DNA of 64,000 nucleotides, from contig NZ_JACCBA010000001.1 of assembly GCF_013409365.1 (NCBI RefSeq), forward strand, positions 2,356,001-2,420,000. Reading direction: 5' to 3'. The translations under genes and the position numbers were made by a program. Below, piece by piece: positions 35,790 through 45,732 of this stretch. Position 1 is the stretch's first letter, and each line of letters starts with the position of its first letter. The notes beneath the pieces are model-generated. The model was not told where the DNA came from. It did no database searches and saw only the letters and a list, made by a program, of their open reading frames with translations. The DNA comes from Actinomadura luteofluorescens. Lineage in GTDB: Bacteria > Actinomycetota > Actinomycetes > Streptosporangiales > Streptosporangiaceae.

Positions 35790-38648
35790 ATGCGGGACGT
35801 GCCCGGGCCGGAAGACGACGAGATGGACGGCGCGCTGGCGCTCGCCCCCGATGATCCGGAGGGGGCGCGCCAGCGCGTCCTGCGGACCGCGGGGCAGCGG
35901 CCGGCGGCCTCACTGCCGGACTTCTTCTCGGCCGCGGCGGGGGCGTTCGCGCGGGCGGGGCACGCCGAGCAGGCCGCGTTCTACCTGGGCAGGGCCGGCG
36001 AGTTCGAGGAGGCGAACGCGCGGCTGCTCGGCCTCGCGCCCGACACGGCCCGGGCGCAGCGGGTGCTGGTGGATCTGGTCCCCCTGGGCGCGATCACCGC
36101 GTCGGCGCTGCACGGGCACCTGAAGCGGCTCGCACGGCACGACGGCGCGGCCGCCGCCCATGCGTGGGCGCGGGAGGCGGTGTGCGCGTTCTTCGACGCG
36201 GGCACCGTCCCGTATCCGAACGTCGTCGCCGACCTGCTTCCGGTGGCGCGGTCGGCCGGGGTCGACGAGGCGGACGAGACCGGCTTCGTCGCCGAGCGGC
36301 TGCTGCGTGGAGGGCTGCTGCCCCGGGCGCCGCTGCCGCTGTGGCAGTCCGTGGACGCGGCGCTGCGGCGGCTCGCCCGGGATCCCGAGCTGCTGGACCT
36401 GCTGATCGCGGCGCGGCCCGACGGCGGGCTGTACGCCGATCCCGGTCCGCGCGCCGAGCACCACCGGCACTGGCTGCTGCTGCTCGGGCTGGTCGAGGCC
36501 GGGCGGCGGCTGCCGCCGGACTGGTTCGCCGCCGCCGGCCCGCAGCCCGCGAACGAGCTGATGCGCCTGGCCGCCGACGCGGGCGACCGCCTGTTCCCCG
36601 CGCCGGGCCGGTGGTTCGACCCCGCCGCCGACCCGGTCGTCGGGCGCTCGGCACCCGACCCCCTCGCCTTCACCCGCTCGAAGGTCCAGGCTCCGCACTG
36701 GAACGGCGAGGACGACGCCCTCCCCCGGTTCCTCGCGCAGCTCGGCGAAGGCGCCCCGAACGCGCGGGAGCGGCTGGACGCCTGCGTGCGGGGGCTCGGC
36801 CACTACGACAACGTCGACTATCCGTCCCTGCTGCGAGCGCTGTGGGCGCAGGGGACGGTCCGCCGCGCTCTCTCCGAGGACGTCGCGCGGTGGCGGGAGG
36901 AGTGCGCGGCGGGCGACCTGCTCGGCCTGGAGGTCGCGCTGCCCCGCCTGGCGCCGCTGGCGGAGTGGGCGGCCGCGACCCCGGCCGCCGCAGCCCTGGC
37001 CGGGCTGGAGATCACCGATCCGGTCGACGCGCTGTGGCGCACGCTGCGGGCCGGGCTCCCCGGGGAGCTGCGGTTCCCGGCCGTCGAGGGCTCGCACGCC
37101 ACCGCCGTCCTGCACGACGATCTGCTCACGGTCGGCGTCGAGGGAAAGCGTGTCGAGGTCTTCGGCCCCGACGGGCCGGTCCACCGCGCCGACCTCCCCC
37201 ACGCCACGGGCACCTACCCGTGGTACGACGGCGCCGACTGCTACGTTTCGCGGCTGAACGGGAACCGCGCGGAGACCTACCGCGCGCCCGCGCCCGGCGA
37301 GCTGGAGGTGCCCGCCGACGGGCGGTGGCGATGGCCGCGCAGCCCGGCGGCGGTCGCGCTGACGTTCCCGGGCGCGACCGCGCCGACGCAGCTCACGCTC
37401 GACCGGGGGCTCCTGCGCCTGGTCGACGGTGAGGGCCGGACGACCCTCAGGATCCGGTACTCCCCGTCCCAGCCCGGCGACGCGGTCATGCCCCCGCCGG
37501 GTTTCTGGCCCCATCTGCCGGCCGCGGACCCCGAGGGCTCGGCGGCGCTGCGCGGCCTCACCCGCGACGGCGCGGCCCGCCTGGTGGACGCGGCCCTCGT
37601 CCACCGGCGGGAGCTGGACGCCGAGCTCGGCCGCGTCCTCCCGGAGATCACCGACGCGCGGCTGCTGGAGGAGGTGGCGGCGCTGGCGCTCCGGGCCGCC
37701 GCGTGCCTGCTCGGCGTGCTCCGCCTGCGGGACGCGCTCCGCCTGGCCCCGCCGGAGGGCCTCCCGGAGCGGATCCGTCCCGGCGGCGGCCTGCGGGCCG
37801 GCCGGAACGTCGCGCGGGTGCCGGCCATCCGGTATCTCGCCGAGGTCCTCGTGGAGGCCGCCGAGACCGGGCCCGCCTACGACACCCCCCATCCGCTCGG
37901 CCGCATCGACCTGCCCACCGGCGCGCGGGCCGTGTACTTCGCGTTCGGCACGCTCGGTGGCGAGGCGCTGCTGGCCGCGCTGCCGTGGCGGGCCGCGTAC
38001 CAACGGGCGAAGGCCGTGGACCTCCTGGGCGCTTGGGGCGGAACCCCTTGGGGGGACGGCAGCGGCCGGTGGCGGCGGCTGTGGTTCGGCGCGCAGGCCA
38101 CGCAGGACCCCGAGGGCCAGCTCTGGCGGACGCCGAACGGCGCGATGGTGATCCTGTCCTGGCAGGCCCGTCCGCACAAGGAGTCCTTCGCCGTCGAGTA
38201 CTCCCCGGACGGCGTCTTCCGCGACTTCACCTTCCCCGGCTGGCGCCACCGGTATCCGCCGCGGCCGCAGGGCTGGGGCGGGGCCGACCGCATCGCGCGG
38301 TACCTGCGCCTGCTGGACGAGCGGGGCCCCGCCCCCTACGACGTGGCGGCCGTGCGGAGGCTCGCCGAGGGCACGGGGCTGCCGGTCTCCTCGGCCGCGT
38401 CCGCCGCCTACGGGTACCCGTTCACGGTCGGGCGCGAGAAGGAGCGCGACCGGCTGCCCGCGGACGTCGCCGCGCTCTACACCGATCCCGAGACGGGCGA
38501 GCGCGCGAGGAACTGGTCGTGGCAGCTCGACGAGGCGCTGCGCGAGCCCCTGATGCCCGCCGACCCGGAGGACCTGTGGGTCACCGGCCTGGACGTCGAC
38601 GGAGCCGTCGCGTGGTGGGAGGCGGAGGGGCGCGAACTGGGGCTGTGA
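35790..38648 (+). CDS. Large cytoplasmic protein of unknown function
   Basis: I do not recognise this 952-residue protein. It has no signal peptide or membrane span. The first 300 residues are Ala/Leu-rich helices with a hint of tetratricopeptide-like pairs (AAGAFARAGHAEQAAFYLGR). The middle (about 440-580) is beta-rich. The C-terminal third is rich in Trp and aromatic residues (LSWQARPHKESFAVEYSPDG, FTFPGWRHRYPPRPQGWGG), suggesting a compact binding domain. No catalytic motif is obvious. It stands alone between the MBL gene and the P450 pair, with a GGGATGG-type start region. Confidence 0.75.
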   Translation: MRDVPGPEDDEMDGALALAPDDPEGARQRVLRTAGQRPAASLPDFFSAAAGAFARAGHAEQAAFYLGRAGEFEEANARLLGLAPDTARAQRVLVDLVPLGAITASALHGHLKRLARHDGAAAAHAWAREAVCAFFDAGTVPYPNVVADLLPVARSAGVDEADETGFVAERLLRGGLLPRAPLPLWQSVDAALRRLARDPELLDLLIAARPDGGLYADPGPRAEHHRHWLLLLGLVEAGRRLPPDWFAAAGPQPANELMRLAADAGDRLFPAPGRWFDPAADPVVGRSAPDPLAFTRSKVQAPHWNGEDDALPRFLAQLGEGAPNARERLDACVRGLGHYDNVDYPSLLRALWAQGTVRRALSEDVARWREECAAGDLLGLEVALPRLAPLAEWAAATPAAAALAGLEITDPVDALWRTLRAGLPGELRFPAVEGSHATAVLHDDLLTVGVEGKRVEVFGPDGPVHRADLPHATGTYPWYDGADCYVSRLNGNRAETYRAPAPGELEVPADGRWRWPRSPAAVALTFPGATAPTQLTLDRGLLRLVDGEGRTTLRIRYSPSQPGDAVMPPPGFWPHLPAADPEGSAALRGLTRDGAARLVDAALVHRRELDAELGRVLPEITDARLLEEVAALALRAAACLLGVLRLRDALRLAPPEGLPERIRPGGGLRAGRNVARVPAIRYLAEVLVEAAETGPAYDTPHPLGRIDLPTGARAVYFAFGTLGGEALLAALPWRAAYQRAKAVDLLGAWGGTPWGDGSGRWRRLWFGAQATQDPEGQLWRTPNGAMVILSWQARPHKESFAVEYSPDGVFRDFTFPGWRHRYPPRPQGWGGADRIARYLRLLDERGPAPYDVAAVRRLAEGTGLPVSSAASAAYGYPFTVGREKERDRLPADVAALYTDPETGERARNWSWQLDEALREPLMPADPEDLWVTGLDVDGAVAWWEAEGRELGL

Positions 38649-38694
38649 ACTTTCGGCCGGGGTGCGACGCAGATCACTCTCACGGGCGGGACTC

Positions 38695-38723
38695 TTGATG
38701 AGACTGGAGTCTCATGTTAGAAC
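38695..38723 (+). promoter_or_regulatory. Sigma-70-like promoter of the P450 operon
   Basis: TTGATG (38695-38700) and TAGAAC (38718-38723) are separated by exactly 17 bases. The spacer is filled by one palindrome and the -10 hexamer lies in a KstR-type site, so two repressors could act on this promoter. Confidence 0.6.
38698..38715. promoter_or_regulatory. Palindrome of a second regulator in the P450 promoter
   Basis: ATGAGACTGGAGTCTCAT has perfect 8-base arms around GG. Almost the same site, with the same core, occurs upstream of the ferredoxin gene at 45339. It covers the promoter spacer. Confidence 0.7.
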
Positions 38724-38731
38724 CTGTTCTA
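38718..38731. promoter_or_regulatory. KstR-type operator upstream of the P450 pair
   Basis: TAGAACCTGTTCTA fits TnnAACnnGTTnnA completely, with six-base palindromic arms around CT. It overlaps the -10 hexamer of the P450 promoter and starts 2 bases after the other palindrome. Confidence 0.85.
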
Positions 38732-38770
38732 GGTAAATGCTGGTCTCCACCCCGGCACGAAGGATCATCC

Positions 38771-40042
38771 ATGGCACTCGCGACGTCCCCCGTCTCCGCC
38801 GCCCGGGCCTTCCGGGCCCCCGAGATCGACATCATCGATCCGGGCGTCTACGAGCGCGGGGGGATCCCGCACCGCCAGTTCCAGTGGCTGCGCGACAACG
38901 ACCCCGTCCACTGGCACCAGGACCCGAACGACGGGGTGCCGGGGTTCTGGGCCATCACGCGCCACGAGGACGTGGTGTCGGTGTCGCGGCGCGCCGACCC
39001 GTACTCCTCGCACGAGCGGACGTCGATGTTCGAGGAGTTCTCCAGCGACGACATCGCCATGTACGGGCAGATGATGCTCTTCCAGGACCCGCCGGACCAC
39101 ACCCGGCTGCGCTCCATGGTCAACAAGGGCTTCACCCCGCGGATGATCGGGCGGCTGGAGGAGCACATCCGCAAGATCTGCAACGAGCTGATCGACGAGG
39201 CGGCGCCGCTGGGCGAGTGCGACTTTGTCGAGCGGTTCGCCGCGCCGCTGCCGCTGTACACGATCTGCGAGCTGCTCGGCGCGCCGATGGAGGACCGGGA
39301 GAAGATCTTCCACTGGTCGAACAAGCTCGTCGCGTTCAACGACCCCGAGTTCATCGGGGGCCGCGAGGAGTCGACCCTGTGCGCCGCCGAGTTCGCCGAG
39401 TGGGGCGGACAGCTCGCCGCCGCGCGCGAGTCGACGCCGCGCGACGACATCGTGACCAAGCTGCTGACGCCCGACGCCGACGGGAACCGGATCACGCTGG
39501 AGGAGTTCCAGCTCTTCGTGATCATGCTGTCGATCGCCGGGAACGAGACCACCCGGACCGCCACCGCGGGCGGCATGATCGCCTTCTTCGAGCGGCCGGA
39601 CCAGTGGGCCCGGCTGCGCGAGGACCGGAGCCTGCTGCCGAAGGCGGTCGAGGAGATCGTCCGCTGGGTCAGCCCGATCAACCAGTTCCGCCGGACGGCC
39701 CTGGTCGACACCGAGATCGGCGGCAAGCAGATCAAGGCCGGCGACAAGGTCGTGATGTTCTACGGCTCCGCCAACCGCGACGAGCGCGCCTTCGAGAACC
39801 CGTTCGCCTTCGACGTGGCGCGCGACCCGAACCCGCACATCGGCTTCGGCGGCGGCGGCCCGCACTACTGCCTCGGCACCCACCTCGCCCGCATGAACCT
39901 GCGGATCATCTTCGAGACGATCCTGGAGCGCATGCCCGACATCCGGCTAGCGGGCGAGCCGCGGCGCTTGCGGTCCAACTTCGTCAACGGCTACAAGGAG
40001 ATCCCGGTGAGCTTCACGCCCTCGGCCCCCCTCGGAGGTTGA
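38771..40042 (+). CDS. Cytochrome P450, CYP125/CYP142-like
   Basis: The 423-residue P450 shows FHWSNKLVAFNDPEF near 205, I-helix IAGNETTRTATAGGM near 262, ExxR in EEIVRW, and haem loop IGFGGGGPHYCLG with Cys367. FHWSN and AGNETTRN-type motifs are shared with the steroid C26 hydroxylases of mycobacteria, which oxidise the terminal carbon of the sterol side chain. The ATG at 38771 is chosen over one inside the operator; GAAGGAT precedes it. It heads a run of five genes. Reduction probably comes from the ferredoxin at 45468. Confidence 0.87.
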   Translation: MALATSPVSAARAFRAPEIDIIDPGVYERGGIPHRQFQWLRDNDPVHWHQDPNDGVPGFWAITRHEDVVSVSRRADPYSSHERTSMFEEFSSDDIAMYGQMMLFQDPPDHTRLRSMVNKGFTPRMIGRLEEHIRKICNELIDEAAPLGECDFVERFAAPLPLYTICELLGAPMEDREKIFHWSNKLVAFNDPEFIGGREESTLCAAEFAEWGGQLAAARESTPRDDIVTKLLTPDADGNRITLEEFQLFVIMLSIAGNETTRTATAGGMIAFFERPDQWARLREDRSLLPKAVEEIVRWVSPINQFRRTALVDTEIGGKQIKAGDKVVMFYGSANRDERAFENPFAFDVARDPNPHIGFGGGGPHYCLGTHLARMNLRIIFETILERMPDIRLAGEPRRLRSNFVNGYKEIPVSFTPSAPLGG

Positions 40043-40078
40043 CGGCGCCCATCACTCCGGACGAGGAGGTTCGAGGCG

Positions 40079-41314
40079 ATGACCACCACCCCCGACATCG
40101 AACTGGTCGACCCGGGAGCGTACGAGCACAGCGGCGTCCCGCACGGGCAGCTGGCGTGGCTGCGCGAGCACGAGCCGGTGTACCGCCACCACGGCGACCC
40201 GCAACTGGACCACCCGCCGTTCTGGGCGGTCACCCGGCACGAGGACGTCGTGCACGTCTCGCGGCACCCGGAGCTCTTCTCGTCCTGGCAGCGGCTGGCG
40301 CTGTTCCACGAGTCGCCGGAGGACCAGATCGTCCTGCAGCGGATGATGATGCTGAACCAGGACCCGCCGGAGCACTCGCGCAAGCGGAGCATCGTCAACC
40401 GGGGCTTCACCCCGCGCGCGATCGGCGCCCTGGAGCAGCACATCCGGGACATCTGCCGGCGGCTCGTGGCCGAGACCGCCGAGCGGGGACCGGACGCCGA
40501 CTTCGTCCGCGACCTGGCGGCGCCGCTGCCGCTGCATGTGATCTGCGAGCTGCTCGGCGCCCCGCCCGAGGACCGGGAGAAGATCTTCCACTGGTCGAAC
40601 ACGCTGATCGGCGGGGACGACCCGGACTTCCAGCGCACGCCGGAGGAGGGGCAGCAGGCGGCGACGGAGCTGTACGCCTACGCCAACGAGCTGGCCGCCG
40701 ACCGGCGCGAGAACCCGCGCGAGGACATCGTCACCCGGCTGCTCCAGCCGGACGCCGGCGGCGAGGTCCTGACCGGGGACGAGTTCGAGCTCTTCGTGAT
40801 GCTGCTGTCGGTCGCCGGGAACGAGACGACCCGCAACGCGGCGTCCGGCGGCATGCTCGCGCTGCTGGAGCACCCGGAGCAGTGGGAGCGGATGAAGGCC
40901 GACCCGTCCCTGGCCCGGACGGCGGCCGACGAGATCGTCCGCTGGGTCACCCCGGTCAACATGTTCCGGCGCACGGCCGTCCGGGACACCGAGATCGGCG
41001 GCACGGCCGTCGCCGAGGGCGACAAGGTCGTGGTGTTCTACTCCTCGGCCAACCGCGACGAGGCGGTGTTCGCCGACCCGTACCGCTTCGACGTGGGACG
41101 GGACCCGAACCCCCACCTGGGCTTCGGCGGCGGCGGTCCGCACTTCTGCCTGGGCTCCCATCTCGCCCGGCTTGAGCTGAGTGTGCTCTTCGAAACACTC
41201 TTGGACGCCATGCCCAATATTGAACTCAACGGTAACGTTCGCAGGCTAAGGTCTAGTTTCATCAACGGCGTAAAGGAGATGCCGGTACGGGTGCGTCCGG
41301 CGTCCCTCGACTGA
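40079..41314 (+). CDS. Cytochrome P450, CYP125-like, tandem paralogue
   Basis: This 411-residue P450 is a close paralogue of the preceding one: FHWSNTLIGGDDPDF, I-helix VAGNETTRNAASGGM, EEIVRW-like ExxR (DEIVRW), and haem loop LGFGGGGPHFCLG with Cys357. The AGNETTRN stretch is even closer to CYP125. The gap to the first P450 is only 36 bases with GAGGAGGT, so both are co-transcribed. Two terminal-carbon hydroxylases of different stereochemistry (as CYP125 and CYP142) would be a parallel. Near the 3-prime end a short AT-richer patch (about 41190-41260) differs in codon use. Confidence 0.87.
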   Translation: MTTTPDIELVDPGAYEHSGVPHGQLAWLREHEPVYRHHGDPQLDHPPFWAVTRHEDVVHVSRHPELFSSWQRLALFHESPEDQIVLQRMMMLNQDPPEHSRKRSIVNRGFTPRAIGALEQHIRDICRRLVAETAERGPDADFVRDLAAPLPLHVICELLGAPPEDREKIFHWSNTLIGGDDPDFQRTPEEGQQAATELYAYANELAADRRENPREDIVTRLLQPDAGGEVLTGDEFELFVMLLSVAGNETTRNAASGGMLALLEHPEQWERMKADPSLARTAADEIVRWVTPVNMFRRTAVRDTEIGGTAVAEGDKVVVFYSSANRDEAVFADPYRFDVGRDPNPHLGFGGGGPHFCLGSHLARLELSVLFETLLDAMPNIELNGNVRRLRSSFINGVKEMPVRVRPASLD

Positions 41315-41342
41315 CGGGAGTGGTGCGTGGGCAGGGGATGGC

Positions 41343-42626
41343 GTGGGTGAGGCAGGCGAGGCGGGCGGTCCGTTGCGGGTGGCCCTGCTCTCGTACCGCA
41401 GCAAGCCGCACTGCGGCGGGCAGGGCGTCTACCTCCGGCACCTGACCCGGGAGCTGGCCGACCTCGGGCACGCCGTCGAGGTCATCTCCGGCCAGCCGTA
41501 CCCGGAGCTCGACCGCGAGGAGATCACCCTCACCAAGCTCCCGAGCCTGGACCTGTACCGGGACGAGGACCCGTTCCGCACCCCGGCCCTCGGCGAGTTC
41601 CGCGACTGGCTGGACGTCCTGGAGTTCGCGCACATGAGGACCGGCGGCTTCCCCGAGCCGCTGACCTTCAGCCTGCGCGCGCTGCGGCTGCTGCGCGAGC
41701 GCCGCCGCGACTTCGACGTCGTGCACGACAACCAGGTCCTCGGCGTCGGCAACCTCGGCATCGCCCGGCTGGGCCTGCCGCTGGTGACGAGCATTCACCA
41801 CCCGATCAGCGTCGACCGGCGGATCGAGATCGAGGCCGCCCGCGGCCTCAAGCAGAAGCTCGGCAAGCGCCGCTGGTACGGGTTCGTCGGGATGCAGTCG
41901 CAGGTGTCGCGGCGGATCGGGCCCGTGCTGACGGTGTCGGAGTCCTCCAAGGTCGACATCGTCAAGGACTTCAAGGTCGACCCGCGCGACATCGAGATCC
42001 TGCCGCTCGGCGTCGACACCCGGATCTTCCACCCGCGCGGCGAGCGCGTCCCCGGCCGGATCGTGGCGATGGCCAGCGCCGACGCGCCGATCAAGGGCGT
42101 GGACGTGCTGCTGCGCGCGGTCGCCAAGGTCGCCACCGAGCGCGACGTCCACGTGATCGTGGTGAGCCGGCCGCAGAAGGACGGCCCGACCGAGCGGCTC
42201 GTGCGCGAGCTCGCGCTCGGCGAGCGGGTGCGGTTCGTCAGCGGCATCAGCGACGGCGAGCTGGGCGAGCTGCTGGCGTCCGCGGAGACCGCCGTCGTCC
42301 CGTCGCGCTACGAGGGGTTCTCGCTGCCGGCCGTGGAGCACATGGCGTCCGGGACGCCGCTGGTGGCGAGCCGCGCCGGCGCCCTGCCCGAGGTCGTGGG
42401 CGACGCCGGGATCCTGGTCGCGCCGGGTGACGTGGAGGAACTGGCCGCGACCCTGCACCGCCTGCACGACTCCGCCGAGGAGCGTGCGCGGGTGGGAGCC
42501 GCGGGCCTCGCGCGCGTCCAGGAGCGGTTCGCCTGGCCCGCCGTGGCGCAGGCCACCGTGGAGCACTACCGGGCCGCCATCACCCAGCAGAAGTACCGGC
42601 GCCTAGCCGCGCGCAAGGGCAAGTGA
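41343..42626 (+). CDS. GT4-family glycosyltransferase
   Basis: The 427-residue GT-B enzyme has an N-terminal acceptor domain (VALLSYRSKPHCGGQGVYLR, a Gly-rich loop) and a C-terminal nucleotide-sugar domain with the retaining GT4 signature PSRYEGFSLPAVEHMASGTP near 320-339, including the E-x7-E pair. It starts with GTG 28 bases after the second P450, and GCAGGGG lies upstream. In the same operon as KstR-controlled P450s and a methyltransferase, it may modify a lipid or sterol-like product. Donor and acceptor are unknown. Confidence 0.85.
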   Translation: MGEAGEAGGPLRVALLSYRSKPHCGGQGVYLRHLTRELADLGHAVEVISGQPYPELDREEITLTKLPSLDLYRDEDPFRTPALGEFRDWLDVLEFAHMRTGGFPEPLTFSLRALRLLRERRRDFDVVHDNQVLGVGNLGIARLGLPLVTSIHHPISVDRRIEIEAARGLKQKLGKRRWYGFVGMQSQVSRRIGPVLTVSESSKVDIVKDFKVDPRDIEILPLGVDTRIFHPRGERVPGRIVAMASADAPIKGVDVLLRAVAKVATERDVHVIVVSRPQKDGPTERLVRELALGERVRFVSGISDGELGELLASAETAVVPSRYEGFSLPAVEHMASGTPLVASRAGALPEVVGDAGILVAPGDVEELAATLHRLHDSAEERARVGAAGLARVQERFAWPAVAQATVEHYRAAITQQKYRRLAARKGK

Positions 42627-42677
42627 GGGAGCGTCCTTGGACGCCCTCTGATCGGAAGGAGCACGACCCTGCTGACC

Positions 42678-43430
42678 GTGGATTTCCAGCGGTTCCGCGT
42701 CTCCCCAGGAGACCGCGTCCTCGACATGGGATGCGGCGCCGGACGGCACGCCTTCGAGCTGTACCGACGGGGTGCGCACGTCGTGGCCTTCGACCAGGAC
42801 GCCGGGGAGCTGTCCGGCGTGGACAAGATGTTCGGGGCGATGCGCCTCGAAGGCCAGGTGCCCGAGGACGCGACCGCCGAGACCGTGCAGGGCGACGCGC
42901 TGGACCTGCCGTTCCCCGACGACCACTTCGACGCGATCGTCGCGTCGGAGGTGCTGGAGCACATCCCCGACGACATGCGGGCGATGCGCGAGCTGCTGCG
43001 CGTCCTCAAGCCGGGCGGCAAGCTCGCGGTGACGGTGCCGAGCTGGCTGCCCGAGCGGGTCTGCTGGGCCCTGTCCGAGGACTACCACACCGCCCCCGGC
43101 GGGCACGTGCGGATCTACACCCGCGCCGAGCTGGAGGCCAAGCTGAAGTCGATCGGCTTCCGGGTCGGCGGCCACCACCACGCGCACGGGCTGCATGCCC
43201 CCTACTGGTGGATCAAGTGCGCGGTGGGGGTGGACAACGACGGCAACCCGATCGCCAAGGCCTACCACCAGATCCTCGTCTGGGACATCATGAAGCGGCC
43301 GCTCGCCACCCGGATGGCCGAGCGCGTCATGAACCCGCTGATCGGCAAGAGCGTCGTCGTCTACTTCGCCAAGCCCGCGGCGCCGGACGCGCCGGCGGCC
43401 CCGGCCAGGGAGACGGCGGATGCGGTCTGA
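42678..43430 (+). CDS. Class I SAM-dependent methyltransferase
   Basis: This roughly 250-residue enzyme has motif I VLDMGCGAGRHAFEL, motif II VAFDQDAGEL, and the post-I FDAIVASEVLEHIPDD and LRVLKPGGKLAVTVPSW stretches of UbiE/COQ5-like methyltransferases. The listed GTG is 15 bases from a GGAAGGAG. Three codons upstream an in-frame CTG (42669) is at ideal distance and would give LLTVDF, close to the MLTVDF start I expect for homologues, so a rare CTG start is possible. The gene overlaps the next one by 11 bases. The methyl acceptor is unknown. Confidence 0.84.
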   Translation: MDFQRFRVSPGDRVLDMGCGAGRHAFELYRRGAHVVAFDQDAGELSGVDKMFGAMRLEGQVPEDATAETVQGDALDLPFPDDHFDAIVASEVLEHIPDDMRAMRELLRVLKPGGKLAVTVPSWLPERVCWALSEDYHTAPGGHVRIYTRAELEAKLKSIGFRVGGHHHAHGLHAPYWWIKCAVGVDNDGNPIAKAYHQILVWDIMKRPLATRMAERVMNPLIGKSVVVYFAKPAAPDAPAAPARETADAV

Positions 43431-44535
43431 GACCGCCCCGCCCTCGGTCCCCGGAGTCCTGACCGCAGGCGACGTCGTCGCCACGGCGCGGAGCATCGCG
43501 GCGCAGCAGGAGCCGTCCGGCGCGATCCCGTGGTTCTCACCGACGCACGGCGTCCCCGGGCACGTGGACGCCTGGAACCACGTCGAGGCGGCGATGGCGC
43601 TGTCGGTCGCCGGGCTCGGCGCCGAGGCGCGGCGGGCCTACGAGTGGCTGCTCGGCGTCCAGCGCCCGGACGGGTCGTGGCCCGCGAAGTGGGTGCTGGG
43701 CGAGGTCACCGAGCCGGGCGGGGAGTCCAACCACGCCGCCTACGTCGCGGTGGGCGTCTGGCACGAGCTGCTGACGACCGGGGACGAGGACTTCGCCCGG
43801 CGCATGTGGCCGGCGGTCCGGCGCGCGATCGACTTCACGCTGGGGCTGCAGACCGGGCGCGGCGAGATCATCTGGATCCGGCACGAGGACGGCGCGCCGT
43901 CCGACCACGCGCTGCTGACCGGCTGCTCGTCGATCTACCAGTCGCTGCGCTGCGCGGTCGCGCTGGCCGAGCGGCTCGGCGAGCACCAGCCGGATTGGGA
44001 GCTCGCCGCCGACCAGCTCGGGCATGTGGTGGCGGCGCATCCGGAGGCGTTCGCCGACAAGAGCCGCTGGTCGATGGACTGGTACTACCCGGTGCTCGGC
44101 GGCCCCGTGCGGGGCGCGGACGCGGCGCGCCGCTTCGAGGAGTCCTGGGACACCTTCGTGGTGCCGGGCCTCGGCTGCCGCTGCGTCTCGGACCAGCCGT
44201 GGGTGACGGCGGCGGAGAGCTGCGAGCTGGTGCTGGCGCTGGACGCCGCGGGCGACCGCGACCGCGCGCTGGAGCTGTTCGGCACCATCCAGCACCTCCG
44301 GCACGAGGACGGCTCGTACTGGACGGGCTGGCAGTTCGAGAACGAGCGGCACTTCCCCGGGGACCGTTCCACCTACACGGCGGCGGCGGTGATCCTCGCG
44401 GCGGACGCCCTGGCGGACGCCTCCCCCGGCTCCCGGCTCTTCAAGGAGATCGCGGGACGGCCGCTCGGGCCGTCGGAGGCGTCCGATCCCCTGGCGTGCG
44501 GCTGCGCGCTCGTCGCGGCCGCCAACCGCGCCTGA
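43420..44535 (+). CDS. Alpha/alpha-toroid protein (prenyltransferase/terpene cyclase-like)
   Basis: The 371-residue protein is built of alpha/alpha-barrel repeats: HVEAAMALSVAGLGAEARRA, LLGVQRPDGSWPAKWVLGE, IDFTLGLQTGRGEIIW and IQHLRHEDGSYWTGWQFEN. The QxxDGSW-type units recall squalene-cyclase/prenyltransferase repeats, but the same fold occurs in six-hairpin glycosidases. The classical DxDD acid is not visible, so cyclase activity is unsupported. It overlaps the methyltransferase by 11 bases and ends the operon. It may act on a saccharide made by the GT4 enzyme. Confidence 0.65.
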   Translation: MRSETAPPSVPGVLTAGDVVATARSIAAQQEPSGAIPWFSPTHGVPGHVDAWNHVEAAMALSVAGLGAEARRAYEWLLGVQRPDGSWPAKWVLGEVTEPGGESNHAAYVAVGVWHELLTTGDEDFARRMWPAVRRAIDFTLGLQTGRGEIIWIRHEDGAPSDHALLTGCSSIYQSLRCAVALAERLGEHQPDWELAADQLGHVVAAHPEAFADKSRWSMDWYYPVLGGPVRGADAARRFEESWDTFVVPGLGCRCVSDQPWVTAAESCELVLALDAAGDRDRALELFGTIQHLRHEDGSYWTGWQFENERHFPGDRSTYTAAAVILAADALADASPGSRLFKEIAGRPLGPSEASDPLACGCALVAAANRA

Positions 44536-44555
44536 CCGGGCTCCCCCGGTCAGGC
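44530..44555. terminator. Bidirectional hairpin terminator
   Basis: GCCTGACCGGG and its exact complement form an 11-base stem with a 4-base loop. The stem includes the TGA of the toroid gene and lies 17 bases from the end of the convergent methyltransferase. Confidence 0.72.
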
Positions 44556-44572
44556 GCGCCGGCTCGGGCCGG

Positions 44573-45356
<784 letters not shown>

Positions 45357-45378
45357 GCGGAGTCTTGCCGGACCAGAC

Positions 45379-45392
45379 TGGAACGTGTTCTA
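45379..45392. promoter_or_regulatory. KstR-type operator upstream of the ferredoxin gene
   Basis: TGGAACGTGTTCTA fits TnnAACnnGTTnnA at every fixed position. It lies 76 bases before the ferredoxin ATG and could also act on the divergent methyltransferase gene. Confidence 0.83.
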
Positions 45393-45467
45393 CTTTCGGG
45401 GTGAGCCACCCGTTTCCGAACGATATTCGGTAGGTTGACGGGTGAGTCCCCCGAACGGAGCAGAGCG

Positions 45468-45659
45468 ATGAGAGTACGAGTCGACCCTCTGGTATGCGAG
45501 GCGAACGCCGTGTGCGTCGGGCTCGCACCCGAGGTCTTCGACCTCGACGACGATGACGAGCTGCGGATCACGCGGCCGGACGTCCCGCCCGAGGAGCAGG
45601 ACCGCGTCCGCCACGCGGTGCGGTCGTGCCCGAAGGCCGCGCTGACGCTGGAGGAGTAG
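45468..45659 (+). CDS. 3Fe-4S-type ferredoxin, P450 partner
   Basis: The 63-residue acidic ferredoxin has only three cluster cysteines: C10 and C16 in VCEANAVCVG and C54 in SCPKAAL. This C-x5-C...CP pattern is typical of single 3Fe-4S ferredoxins that feed actinobacterial P450s; the position usually taken by His or another residue in CxxXxxC is Asn13. It shares a KstR-type control region logic with the P450 pair, so it is the likely electron donor for those P450s. The ATG at 45468 is chosen over an upstream GTG. Confidence 0.88.
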   Translation: MRVRVDPLVCEANAVCVGLAPEVFDLDDDDELRITRPDVPPEEQDRVRHAVRSCPKAALTLEE

Positions 45660-45732
45660 CCCGGCGGCTGCCCCCGGTCCCGTTCACCCACCCCAGACCC
45701 CCGGCAACAGCTCAGGCACAGTGGAGGCAGCC

